64,000 bases of DNA, taken from contig NZ_CP019936.1 in NCBI RefSeq assembly GCF_002009425.1, positions 1,411,001 through 1,475,000 on the forward strand, read 5' to 3'. Below are positions 16,766-24,522 of the stretch, in pieces. The stretch's first letter is position 1. Every line of letters begins with the position of its first letter. The translations under genes and the position numbers were made by a program. Under the pieces are notes generated by a model. The model was given only the letters and a program-made list of their open reading frames with translations, searched no databases and was not told the origin of the DNA. The stretch is from Thiosocius teredinicola (GTDB lineage Bacteria; Pseudomonadota; Gammaproteobacteria; Chromatiales; Chromatiaceae).

Positions 16766-17137
16766 TCAGAAACAGCGCAGCGTGGACTCCGCCTGCACCT
16801 CGCGCAGATTGGTCACGGCGGCCTTCGCCCAGTTCGATCCTTTATATACCGCGACCCGGCCCTGTCCCTGCATCTGCTGCAGTCCCAACAGGGTCTCGAC
16901 GCGCTCGTATTCTTCGTAGGGTATCGACTCGGCAATGAAGTCCATGCTGCAGGAACACTTGCGCAGCAGGTCGGGCGACTTGCCGTTCGACAGCATACAA
17001 CCCAGGACGTAGTCGGCAATAACCTCGGTCGGGTAACCGTTTGCGGCTGCTGATTTGGCGCACTCTTCGGCGAATGCACTCTGACAGCAGGTGGCGGCTA
17101 GCAGCGTGGCGGATGCCAGCAAGACCGGCAGTTTCAT
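16766..17137 (-). CDS. small cysteine-rich periplasmic protein of unknown function
   Basis: A 123-residue protein with a clear signal peptide (KLPVLLASATLLAATC to AFAEE). The mature chain has cysteines at about 26, 47, 61, 63 and 122; 61 and 63 form a CSC pair in LLRKCSCSMDF. ATG 17137 has AGGAG seven bases upstream. It is the last gene of a minus-strand series that begins with the MxaD-like gene, all exported. I do not recognise the family. The disulfide-capable pattern and location suggest a folding, redox or metal role in the quinoprotein system, but that is inference. Confidence 0.72.
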   Translation of the reverse strand: MKLPVLLASATLLAATCCQSAFAEECAKSAAANGYPTEVIADYVLGCMLSNGKSPDLLRKCSCSMDFIAESIPYEEYERVETLLGLQQMQGQGRVAVYKGSNWAKAAVTNLREVQAESTLRCF

Positions 17138-17170
17138 GTTATGTCTCCTGGTGTGAACCGTTGGCTTGTG

Positions 17171-17851
17171 TCATTGGGTCGCGTCCGAAGGGTGATAGCT
17201 GAGTTCCTCTTCCAGCGAATTGCCGTCGGGTTTGGCGACTCGTGTACGAATTCGAACGAGATCGCCCGGCACCTGCTCTGAATAGACAAACAGGTATTCC
17301 TTTTGCGTATACCCGTCGACCTCTGCCAGTACCGGGTCGTCGACAAAGGGTACGACGGTAATCTGCGTCGCGTTGATTCGGCGACCGCCGACGTCGACCG
17401 GCGCGTCTTCGATCTGCGGTTCGCGGAAGGCACGGCGGATACGACTGCGGAAGTAGGCGCTGGATTGTCCGGTCAGGCGCGACATGTCGCGGATATCGCG
17501 TTCGAGGAACTGGATGGCGATCGGGTTGCCGCGGTAGCCGTGCGCGTCAGGGAAATCGATCTGATCGTCGCCGCTGAGGAAATCGAAAGACAGATCGCGA
17601 CGTGCATCGTCGCGCACCTTGGTGACCGTCATCGATACCTTATCGGCCTTGTCCGGCTGTCCCGTTTCGTGGCGCGCGAAGTCGTAGGTCAAGACCTGGC
17701 CTTGCTGTGTCTCGCGCAGATGGTCGCCCATGAAAACCAGTACCTGCGCCCGGTTGGCTTCAAGCGGCGGCTCGTCGGCGGCCGAGGTGAAACCGGGAGC
17801 CAGCAGCAAGGCAGCGGCGGCGGCGAACAATCCGACAGTTATGCGTGACAC
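17171..17851 (-). CDS. exported protein of unknown function in the quinoprotein island
   Basis: A 226-residue protein with a signal peptide ending at TSAADEP (about residue 25). The rest is soluble, beta-rich in appearance and free of cysteine. Segments such as QVLTYDFARHETGQPDKADKV and LVRIRTRVAKPDG do not match a family I can name. GTG 17851 is supported by GGAG seven bases upstream. It follows the short repeat protein and precedes the Cys-rich protein on the same strand, so co-transcription with the MxaD-like and beta-propeller genes is likely. An outer-membrane- or periplasm-associated accessory of alcohol oxidation is possible. Confidence 0.72.
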   Translation of the reverse strand: MSRITVGLFAAAAALLLAPGFTSAADEPPLEANRAQVLVFMGDHLRETQQGQVLTYDFARHETGQPDKADKVSMTVTKVRDDARRDLSFDFLSGDDQIDFPDAHGYRGNPIAIQFLERDIRDMSRLTGQSSAYFRSRIRRAFREPQIEDAPVDVGGRRINATQITVVPFVDDPVLAEVDGYTQKEYLFVYSEQVPGDLVRIRTRVAKPDGNSLEEELSYHPSDATQ

Positions 17852-17894
17852 AAGTCTTCTCCAGCGGCTGGATGGTGGGTTCGGTACATCGCAA

Positions 17895-18185
17895 TCACCC
17901 GAAAAACCGTTTCAACCAGGCAAAGAAGCCACCATCGTTTCTGGCCTCTTGGGTGGTTGCCGGCTGCTGTGGTTTGCGGGCGGGGGTGACCGCGGGTGCC
18001 GGCTTGGGTGCCGGTGCCGGCCGGGGAGCGGCGGCGCGCACCGAACCCTGAGTCATCGCCAGGCGACGTTGCTCGTAGTGTCGGCGCAACACCGAGTCGC
18101 TGGGCGGCTGGTCTGCCGCGAAGCGCTTGGCGGATTCGTAGTGGCGTCGCAGCGTCGAGTCTTGGGGATAGGTCGCTGTGTACAT
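17895..18185 (-). CDS. small protein with duplicated LRRHYE motif
   Basis: A 96-residue protein from ATG 18185, chosen because GAGGAG lies five bases upstream; a TTG at 18230 overlapping the previous stop is the alternative. It contains a short internal duplication, DSTLRRHYESAKR and DSVLRRHYEQRR about 23 residues apart, then a proline/alanine-rich linker and a hydrophobic-basic end, FFAWLKRFFG. There is no signal peptide from this start. It lies between the beta-propeller and the unknown exported gene. The function is unknown; the C-terminal amphipathic segment might touch the membrane. Confidence 0.55.
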   Translation of the reverse strand: MYTATYPQDSTLRRHYESAKRFAADQPPSDSVLRRHYEQRRLAMTQGSVRAAAPRPAPAPKPAPAVTPARKPQQPATTQEARNDGGFFAWLKRFFG

Positions 18186-18226
18186 GGCGGCTCCTCGGTC
18201 GTTGTTGTAGGTAAAGGCGAAGCGGC

Positions 18227-19213
18227 TCAACCGCCACCGGCCACGAAGATGCCGAATGCCCTGGGGCCTTCGCCGGTCGCGATACGTCGAATCAAACTCA
18301 GGTCGCGGCTGTCGAGTACCAGCAACTCGTTACTGAACCAGCTGGCCACGTACACCTCGTCGCCGGATGGCGCCACGACAATCCCTTCGGGAAATTCACC
18401 CGTCTCCACTTCGGCGGTCACTGTCAGCGACTGCGCATCGATGATCGAGACACTGTTGGCGTGCTGATTTGAAACATAGACCTGCTTGCCCTGGGGGGCT
18501 ATGGCGACACCGTACGGTGTGCTGCCGACAGGCACGGTCGCCAACGTTTGCAGCGTGTCGGTGGCAATCACGCTGACGTCGTTGCTGGCGACGTTGGCGA
18601 CATACAGGCGCTCACCGCTCGGGTCGACCCCCAGTCCGAACGGTCGTTGCCCGGTGAGCGCGCGCCCGATGACCGCATTTTTGTGCGTGTCGATCACGCT
18701 GATCCGGTCATCGTCGCGATCGGCGACGAACACCCGTTTACCGTCGGGGCTGACTGCGACGCCGGAAGGTGCCTTGCCGACAGGGATACGCGCCAGAATA
18801 TCCAGCGAGTCGGCGTCGAGCACGAACAGGCAATCGTCGAACCAGTCCGCGGCGTATACCCGGGTGCCGTCTGGGCTGAGTGCGATGCCCAGCAGACCCT
18901 TGCCGACGTCGCGTTGCGCATCGATGCGCTGCGTACGCTGGTCGATGCGGTAGATCTTGTGCGTCTTGGGGTCGCTGATAAACGCGCGCCGGCCGTCACG
19001 TGACGCCGCAACACCGGCCGGCGCTGCACCGACGGCGATGGTTTGCGTGGCCTCACGTCCGGCCAGATCGATCACCGAGACCGATTGACCATCCTGGTTG
19101 GTGACGTAGGCAAACGGCTCAGCGCACGCCATGCCGTGTAAACAGATGATCAACGCCGAGCCGATCAGCGACGATCGCAGAGCCATAGGGGCGGCGGATC
19201 GTGGTGCGTTCAC
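18227..19213 (-). CDS. periplasmic YVTN-type beta-propeller protein
   Basis: A 328-residue exported protein; the signal peptide ends near MACAEPF. It consists of about seven repeats of roughly 42 residues, each of the form GVAVSPDGKRVFVADRDDDRISVIDT, diagnostic of YVTN/lactonase-like propellers. GTG 19213 overlaps the stop of the MxaD-like gene (GTGA), so the two are translationally coupled. This is one of two propellers in the island; the other (21293-22276) belongs to the ABC transport set. Propellers near PQQ enzymes are thought to act as binding scaffolds, without proven enzymatic function. Confidence 0.85.
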   Translation of the reverse strand: MNAPRSAAPMALRSSLIGSALIICLHGMACAEPFAYVTNQDGQSVSVIDLAGREATQTIAVGAAPAGVAASRDGRRAFISDPKTHKIYRIDQRTQRIDAQRDVGKGLLGIALSPDGTRVYAADWFDDCLFVLDADSLDILARIPVGKAPSGVAVSPDGKRVFVADRDDDRISVIDTHKNAVIGRALTGQRPFGLGVDPSGERLYVANVASNDVSVIATDTLQTLATVPVGSTPYGVAIAPQGKQVYVSNQHANSVSIIDAQSLTVTAEVETGEFPEGIVVAPSGDEVYVASWFSNELLVLDSRDLSLIRRIATGEGPRAFGIFVAGGG

Positions 19214-19740
19214 GAGCCCCCTTCGGCGAGCTTCTTGACGTTGTCGAGTCCTGATTCGTAGACGCCGGTCACGGCATCGACGGCGGCCTGGTCACTCAAC
19301 TCGGGCGGCGGATCGTTGTTGGGATAGCCGCGGTAGAACGCACCTTTCCAGGTCACGGTGCTGCCGCCGGGCGCTTCTTTGACGCTGACCCACGACGAAT
19401 AGTTGGTGACCGGCAACACGGCCACGTCGACGTCTTCGATGCGATAGAACAGGCTGTGCTTTTCGCCGTCGTACTTTTCAAGCTTTTCGTGGATCTTGCC
19501 GCCGTTGCCCAGGGTCAGGGTACGGGTTGCGCCGGGCGCGTTGCCACCTTCACCTTCGATGCCGGCGACCGCAGGATGCCAGCTCATATCCTGAAAATTG
19601 CCGATCAGTGCCCACACGGCGTCGGGCGGGGCAGCGATATCGCGCGTGATGACCACCTTCTTGCGGGTCGGCCCGTGGGCGTAGGCTAAGCTACTGAGTA
19701 CGATGAAAAAGGCTGTGGTGACAATCAGCAGTCGTTTCAC
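19210..19740 (-). CDS. MxaD-like SRPBCC family protein
   Basis: A 176-residue exported protein; the signal peptide ends near AYAHGPT. The mature part follows the SRPBCC/polyketide-cyclase fold: KVVITRDIAAPPDAVWALIGNF, DMSWHPAVAGIEGEG, TRTLTLGNGGKIHEKL, and a C-terminal helix with DNVKKLAEG. MxaD, which aids electron transfer between methanol dehydrogenase and its cytochrome in methylotrophs, has this fold and location. GTG 19740 is preceded by AGGGAG. It starts the minus-strand accessory operon, divergent from the ABC transport genes. The name MxaD-like rests on fold plus neighbourhood. Confidence 0.75.
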   Translation of the reverse strand: MKRLLIVTTAFFIVLSSLAYAHGPTRKKVVITRDIAAPPDAVWALIGNFQDMSWHPAVAGIEGEGGNAPGATRTLTLGNGGKIHEKLEKYDGEKHSLFYRIEDVDVAVLPVTNYSSWVSVKEAPGGSTVTWKGAFYRGYPNNDPPPELSDQAAVDAVTGVYESGLDNVKKLAEGGS

Positions 19741-20071
19741 GGAAGGCGTCTCCCTCTCTGGCGGCCAATGGCGGTAGAGGGGCGCAGCAAACTCTGTGCC
19801 GTTGCCCCCGATGGCCGGCCGACCGGAGGTGCGCCCGTTCTACTTGGTAAGCGGGATACGTGCGATGACGCCGGTGTGGCGTGCGATGCGTAACGCCGGT
19901 GACACGCTATGTCGCACCCGGGCCGCGATCGCGTTTCACGATCTGAAACCGTCGCGGTGGCGACGCAGTCGCGCCCGCATGCCGTGGTCTCGCCCGCGAT
20001 CGGCAGTTGTGTGGTATGCGGCTTGCTACAGTTGGAAAGCATCCACGTTGAAAGGTCACCTGCGAATCGAT
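19741..20071. promoter_or_regulatory. 331-bp divergent control region between the accessory and ABC transport operons
   Basis: The MxaD-like operon reads left and the PedA1-like operon reads right from this region. The frame of the rightward gene stays open back to 19796, but the signal peptide begins at 20072, so the region is treated as non-coding. No convincing promoter hexamers were found. Confidence 0.4.
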
Positions 20072-21244
20072 ATGCGGAAACCACTGTGCCTGGCGCTTGC
20101 GCTGATTTTCATGCCAATGATCTGTCATGCGCTGACATTCGACATCGGATTGATCAGCCGGGTACCCGTGGAAGATATCCCGCTGACCTCGCTCGAGCCG
20201 CGTATCGACGACAACGGCATCGCGGGGGCCGAACAGGGTATACGCGACAACAACACGACCGGACGATTTACCGGCCAGGAGTTCGTGCTGAGCTCGCACG
20301 TACTGGCGCAAGGTGAGACAGCGGCCGACGCATTTCGCGACATGCACGCCAAGGGGATCCGCCTGTTCCTACTCGACCTGACGGCTGAAGATCTGCTGGC
20401 CCTGGCGGATCTGTCCGAGGCGGCCGACAGCCTGCTGTTCAACATCAGCGCACAAGACAACGAACTGCGCGTGCAGGCGTGTCGCGCCAATCTGCTGCAC
20501 ACGGCACCGAGCAGGGCGATGCTGGCCGATGCCTTGGGCCAGTACCTGTCATGGAAGCGCTGGACCGAGTGGTTCCTGGTTGTGGGCAAGACGCCGCAGG
20601 ACCGTGCCTTTGCCGCCTCGCTCGAACGTGCGGCCAAGCGCTTCGGCGGCGCCATCGGCGAACGCAAGGACTGGACCTTCGAGTCAGGTGCCGGTCGGAC
20701 CGATTCGGGGCATTTCAACGAGCAACAGGCGGTCAACGCCTTCACCCAGGTGGATGACTACGACATCCTGCTGGTCGCTGATGAGGCCGATGATTTCGGT
20801 GAATTCCTTGCTTATCGCACCTTCCTGCCACGCCCGGTCGGCGGCACCCAGGGATTGCACGCGACCACCTGGAGCGGTGTGTTCGAGCAATGGGGGGCGA
20901 CCCAGTTTCAGCGGCGTTTCCATGAAAAGACCGGCCGTTGGATGACGCCGCTCGACTATGCCGCATGGCTCGCGGTACGCAGCGTCGGTGAGGCCGCGAC
21001 CCGGGTCAACAAGACGGAGGTGGCAGCGTTGCAGCAGCACATGTTGAGCGCCGATTTCAAGCTCGCGGCGTTCAAGGGTGTGCCGGTGACCTATCGCGAC
21101 TGGAACGGCCAGATGCGGCAGCCGATATTGATCGTATCGCGGCGGATCCTGGTTTCGGTTTCGCCCCAGGAAGGATTTCTACACCAGTTTTCACCGCTCG
21201 ATACGTTGGGATACGACCGCCCGGAAGTGACGTGCAAGCGCTGA
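20072..21244 (+). CDS. ABC transporter substrate-binding protein of PQQ alcohol dehydrogenase systems (PedA1-like)
   Basis: A 390-residue exported protein starting MRKPLCLALALIF, with cleavage near CHALTFD. It matches the periplasmic-binding family found with PQQ-dependent alcohol dehydrogenases: IGLISRV opening, RFTGQEFVLSSH, DMHAKGIRLFLLDL, RWTEWFLVVG and LHATTWSGVFEQWGATQF. The Pseudomonas counterpart PedA1 belongs to PedA1A2BC, reported to be needed for growth with scarce lanthanide. Here the order binding protein, propeller, ATPase, permease is the same. The ligand has not been shown for this protein; a lanthanide or a metallophore-lanthanide complex is a reasonable inference from XoxF nearby. 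The upstream ribosome site is weak. Confidence 0.82.
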   Translation: MRKPLCLALALIFMPMICHALTFDIGLISRVPVEDIPLTSLEPRIDDNGIAGAEQGIRDNNTTGRFTGQEFVLSSHVLAQGETAADAFRDMHAKGIRLFLLDLTAEDLLALADLSEAADSLLFNISAQDNELRVQACRANLLHTAPSRAMLADALGQYLSWKRWTEWFLVVGKTPQDRAFAASLERAAKRFGGAIGERKDWTFESGAGRTDSGHFNEQQAVNAFTQVDDYDILLVADEADDFGEFLAYRTFLPRPVGGTQGLHATTWSGVFEQWGATQFQRRFHEKTGRWMTPLDYAAWLAVRSVGEAATRVNKTEVAALQQHMLSADFKLAAFKGVPVTYRDWNGQMRQPILIVSRRILVSVSPQEGFLHQFSPLDTLGYDRPEVTCKR

Positions 21245-21292
21245 ACAAATAACAACTACACGAAGTTTGAGTCGACGAGGAGAATTCGAGAA

Positions 21293-22276
21293 ATGATGCA
21301 ACGAACGATAAAGGGTTCGGCGTATGCCTGTGCCATATTGATGATGGCGGGCATCGCGAGTCAGGCACAGGCCTACACGGTTTACGTATCCAGCGAGAAA
21401 GACAACACGATCTCGATTGTCGATGGCGAGAGCCTGAAGCTGCTGGAACAGGTGAAGGTCGGCGAACGACCGCGCGGCATTGCGCTGAGCAAGGACAAAA
21501 AGGTGTTGTTCGTCTGCACCAGTGACGAGGATCACATCGAAGTGCTCGATCTTGCCACGCGCAAAGTGACCCATACGCTGCCGTCGGGTCCCGACCCCGA
21601 GCTGCTGGCATTGGGGCCGGAGGGTCGCTATCTGTACGTCGCCAATGAAGACGACAACATGGTGACCGTGGTCGATGTCGAAAACCGTAGCAAGGTGGTC
21701 GAGGTGCAGGTGGGTGTCGAACCGGAAGGCATGGGTGTCAGCGCCGACGGCAAATGGTTGGTCAATACCTCCGAGACCACCAACATGGCACATTTCATTG
21801 ACCTTTCGACCAACGAGGTCGTCGCCAACGTACTGGTCGATCAGCGGCCGCGCGTCGCGCAGTTCACGCCGAACAGTCGCCAGGTGTGGGTATCTTCAGA
21901 GATCGGCGGTACGGTCAGCGTGATCGATGTCGAGAGCAAGAGCATCACGAAAAAGATCGGCTTCGAGATACCGGGGATTCGTGCCGAGTCGATTCAGCCG
22001 GTCGGCATCGTGATTTCAGACGACGGCAAGCGCGCGTTCGTCGCGCTTGGACCAGCCGCGCGGGTGGCGGTGATCGATACCGAAACGTTGGAAGTCGAGA
22101 AGTACCTGCTGGTCGGGCAACGGGTGTGGAACCTGGCGTTCTCTCCGGATGGGTCGCGTCTGTTCACGACCAATGGCGTGAGCAACGATATGTCGGTGGT
22201 CGATCTCGAAAAACTGCGTGTGCGCAAGACCGTGCCGGTGGGTCGGTTGCCGTGGGGTGTGGTGGTCGCACCTTGA
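21293..22276 (+). CDS. PQQ-catabolism-associated beta-propeller protein (PedA2-like)
   Basis: A 327-residue exported protein starting MMQRTIKG with a signal peptide ending at SQAQAYTV. Seven YVTN-like blades are visible, for example YVSSEKDNTISIVDGESL, YVANEDDNMVTVVDVENR and FTTNGVSNDMSVVDLEKL. The family is specifically associated with the alcohol/PQQ ABC transport set. GAGGAG precedes ATG 21293 by about ten bases. The stop overlaps the TTG start of the ATPase gene (TTGA at 22273-22276). In Pseudomonas the homologue is counted as a second periplasmic component of the lanthanide-linked transporter. Confidence 0.87.
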   Translation: MMQRTIKGSAYACAILMMAGIASQAQAYTVYVSSEKDNTISIVDGESLKLLEQVKVGERPRGIALSKDKKVLFVCTSDEDHIEVLDLATRKVTHTLPSGPDPELLALGPEGRYLYVANEDDNMVTVVDVENRSKVVEVQVGVEPEGMGVSADGKWLVNTSETTNMAHFIDLSTNEVVANVLVDQRPRVAQFTPNSRQVWVSSEIGGTVSVIDVESKSITKKIGFEIPGIRAESIQPVGIVISDDGKRAFVALGPAARVAVIDTETLEVEKYLLVGQRVWNLAFSPDGSRLFTTNGVSNDMSVVDLEKLRVRKTVPVGRLPWGVVVAP

Positions 22277-23028
22277 ACGAACCGTCTGCCGAGGTCGGCC
22301 CGGCGCTCGACATCCAGGGCGTTGCGTTCGCTTACGGGCAGCGCAAGGTGCTGCAGGATGTCTCGTTCCAGGTGCCGCCGGGCCGCTTCTGCGTCCTGCT
22401 GGGCGTCAACGGTGCGGGCAAGACCACGCTGTTCTCGTTGCTGACCCGTCTGTTTTTGTACCGCCAGGGCCGCATCGAGATCCTGGGTCACGATCTGCGA
22501 ACCGATGGGCGCGCGGCACTGGCGCAGTTGGGCGTTGTCTTTCAGCAGCCGACGCTCGACCTCGATCTGAGCCTGATGCAGAACCTGCGATACTTTGCGG
22601 TGCTGCAGGGCATGGCGCCGGCGCTCGCCGAACAGCGCATCGCAGCCGCGTTGAACGATATCGGCCTGGCCGACCGGGCGGGCGACAAGGTGCGTCAATT
22701 GAGCGGCGGTCAGCGCCGCCGTTTGGAGCTGGCGCGTGCTCTGGTCCATCAACCGCGTTTGTTGCTGGCCGACGAGCCGACGGTGGGGCTGGATATTCAC
22801 AGTCGTCACGCGATTCTGCAGCAGGTACGTCAAGAATGTCGTGAGCGCGGCGTCGGTGTGCTGTGGGCGACGCACCTGGTCGACGAAGTCGATAGCGACG
22901 ATCTGGTCGTCGTGTTGCATCAGGGCGAGGTGTTGAAACAGGCCACCGCGGAAGTCCTGCTGCGTGATACCGGCGCGGCGACTGTTGAGCAGGCCTTCAA
23001 CACACTGACACGGGATCGCGCCGCGTGA
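22273..23028 (+). CDS. ABC transporter ATP-binding protein, PQQ alcohol dehydrogenase system (PedB-like)
   Basis: A 251-residue ATPase read from TTG 22273, which overlaps the propeller stop. Walker A is GVNGAGKTT, the signature is LSGGQRRRLELARAL, Walker B is LLLADEPTVGLD, and the switch is ATHLVDEVD. The VDEVDSDD context and gene order match the PQQ-associated ATPase family. The next gene, an ABC-2 permease, starts at GTG 23025 inside this stop. Although ABC-2 permeases usually export, this family is linked genetically to lanthanide uptake in Pseudomonas, so direction should not be assumed. Confidence 0.87.
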   Translation: MNEPSAEVGPALDIQGVAFAYGQRKVLQDVSFQVPPGRFCVLLGVNGAGKTTLFSLLTRLFLYRQGRIEILGHDLRTDGRAALAQLGVVFQQPTLDLDLSLMQNLRYFAVLQGMAPALAEQRIAAALNDIGLADRAGDKVRQLSGGQRRRLELARALVHQPRLLLADEPTVGLDIHSRHAILQQVRQECRERGVGVLWATHLVDEVDSDDLVVVLHQGEVLKQATAEVLLRDTGAATVEQAFNTLTRDRAA

Positions 23029-23822
23029 CCGTCGTTCAATATACGCGCTGCCTGCTGGGGATTTTCAAGCGCGAGGCGCTGCGTTTTATCCACCAGCGCG
23101 AGCGCTTCTTCGGCGCCCTGGTGCGGCCCCTGGTGTGGCTGTTCATCTTCGCCGCGGGCTTTCGCTCGATTCTCGGCGTCTCGATCATTCCACCGTACGA
23201 GACCTACATCCTCTACGAGGAATACATCACGCCCGGGCTCGCGGCGATGGTGTTGCTGTTCAGTGGTATGCAGGGCTCGTTGTCGATGGTCTATGACCGC
23301 GAGATGGGCAGCATGCGGCTGTTGATGGTCAGCCCGTTTCCACGCTGGTACCTGCTGGTGTGCAAGCTCACGGCAACCACGTTGGTCGCGATGCTGCAGG
23401 TCTACCTGTTTCTGGCGATCGCCTGGCTATGGGACGTACAACCGCCGCCCATCGGTTACCTGGCGGTCTTTCCGGCGCTGTTGTTGTCGGGTTTGATGCT
23501 GGGCGCGCTCGGTTTGTTCCTGTCGTCGATGATTCGCCAGCTCGAGAACTTCGCCGGGGTGATGAACTTCGTGATCTTCCCGATGTTTTTTGCATCCTCC
23601 GCGCTTTACCCCTTGTGGCGCATTCGCGACGCGAGCGTGCCCTTGTACCAGATCTGTCTGTACAACCCTTTCACGTCGGCTGTCGAACTGATTCGCTTCG
23701 CGCTTTATGGTCAAGTCAACTGGGAGGCCCTGGCATGGGTCGTTGGTGCACTCATCGTCTTCCTGGGGGCATCGATCTATGGCTACGATCCCGCACGCGA
23801 ACTCATCAAGCGCAAACGCTGA
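23025..23822 (+). CDS. ABC-2 type permease, alcohol/PQQ system (PedC-like)
   Basis: A 265-residue membrane protein with about six helices. It has the ABC-2 (NodJ/DrrB-like) pattern: RPLVWLFIFAAGFRSIL, GMQGSLSMVYDREMGSMR, LLMVSPFPRWYLLVCKL, and FPMFFASSALYPLW. It overlaps the ATPase stop by four bases and completes the four-gene PedA1A2BC-like set. No separate periplasmic adaptor is encoded beside it other than the two periplasmic proteins upstream. Confidence 0.87.
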   Translation: MTVVQYTRCLLGIFKREALRFIHQRERFFGALVRPLVWLFIFAAGFRSILGVSIIPPYETYILYEEYITPGLAAMVLLFSGMQGSLSMVYDREMGSMRLLMVSPFPRWYLLVCKLTATTLVAMLQVYLFLAIAWLWDVQPPPIGYLAVFPALLLSGLMLGALGLFLSSMIRQLENFAGVMNFVIFPMFFASSALYPLWRIRDASVPLYQICLYNPFTSAVELIRFALYGQVNWEALAWVVGALIVFLGASIYGYDPARELIKRKR

Positions 23823-23849
23823 CAGACAACCCATCGAGAAAACACGCCG

Positions 23850-24479
23850 ATGACGAAACTCAGAAGATATCGTTCGACGACACTCACCACCGGATTGCTG
23901 TTGCTGCTGACCAGTCATGTCGTCAGCGCGTCGGAGGAACGCGACTGGCCGTGTGAGCAGGTGTATGTGCCGGAGGTGTCGGCGGCCGTGGTATGGGATG
24001 GTCCCAACATCGACGGCATGCTTGACCAATGGCGCCAACAACCTGATGTCGAGGCCCTGGTCAGACAATTGACAGCCCGGCGAGCGGCGGCGGCCGATGC
24101 CGAACCGGCCATCGAGGCCTTCGCCAAGCAGCAGCCGCCAACCGAGCGCAATGGCAAGCTGACCCTGTTGTTTGCCGGTGTCTGGCAGTCACTCAATGCA
24201 GACCGGCGCAAACTGAACAACGGAATTCTCCGCTATGCACGTGATCAGCAGCAGCGGGCCGAGAAGCTCGACGCGCACTTGGTGGAGATGGTCAGGCTGG
24301 AGAACGATCCGTCGGTGCAAGCCGGCGAAAAGCTGAGTGCCTTGCGCAAGCAAGTCGACATCGAACAACGGGTGTTCGACGATCGAGAGCGCACGATACC
24401 TTTCTTGTGTACGCGGCCTCGCGTGCTCGAGCAGAAGCTCGGCGAACTCGCCCGCAGTATTGCCTACCAGCTGGAGTGA
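23850..24479 (+). CDS. exported helical protein of unknown function, ABC transport operon
   Basis: A 209-residue protein with a signal peptide ending near VVSASEERD. The mature part is mostly helical and charged, beginning WPCEQVYVPEVSAAVVWDGP and containing two cysteines (in PCEQ and FLCTRP). It starts 27 bases after the permease stop and is the last gene of the PedA1A2BC-like operon. I do not recognise the family name. Its conserved-looking first segment and export suggest a periplasmic partner of the transporter or of XoxF. Confidence 0.75.
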   Translation: MTKLRRYRSTTLTTGLLLLLTSHVVSASEERDWPCEQVYVPEVSAAVVWDGPNIDGMLDQWRQQPDVEALVRQLTARRAAAADAEPAIEAFAKQQPPTERNGKLTLLFAGVWQSLNADRRKLNNGILRYARDQQQRAEKLDAHLVEMVRLENDPSVQAGEKLSALRKQVDIEQRVFDDRERTIPFLCTRPRVLEQKLGELARSIAYQLE

Positions 24480-24491
24480 CCTGATTCTGTT

Positions 24492-24521
24492 GGCTGGTCA
24501 GCACGCGCTGACTGCGCAGCC
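24492..24521. terminator. hairpin between convergent operons, likely bidirectional terminator
   Basis: GTCAGC at 24497-24502 pairs with GCTGAC at 24507-24512 around ACGC. GGCTG (24492-24496) and CAGCC (24517-24521) can extend the stem across a small bulge. It lies exactly between the stops of two convergent operons; no long T-run follows. Confidence 0.45.
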
Positions 24522-24522
24522 G

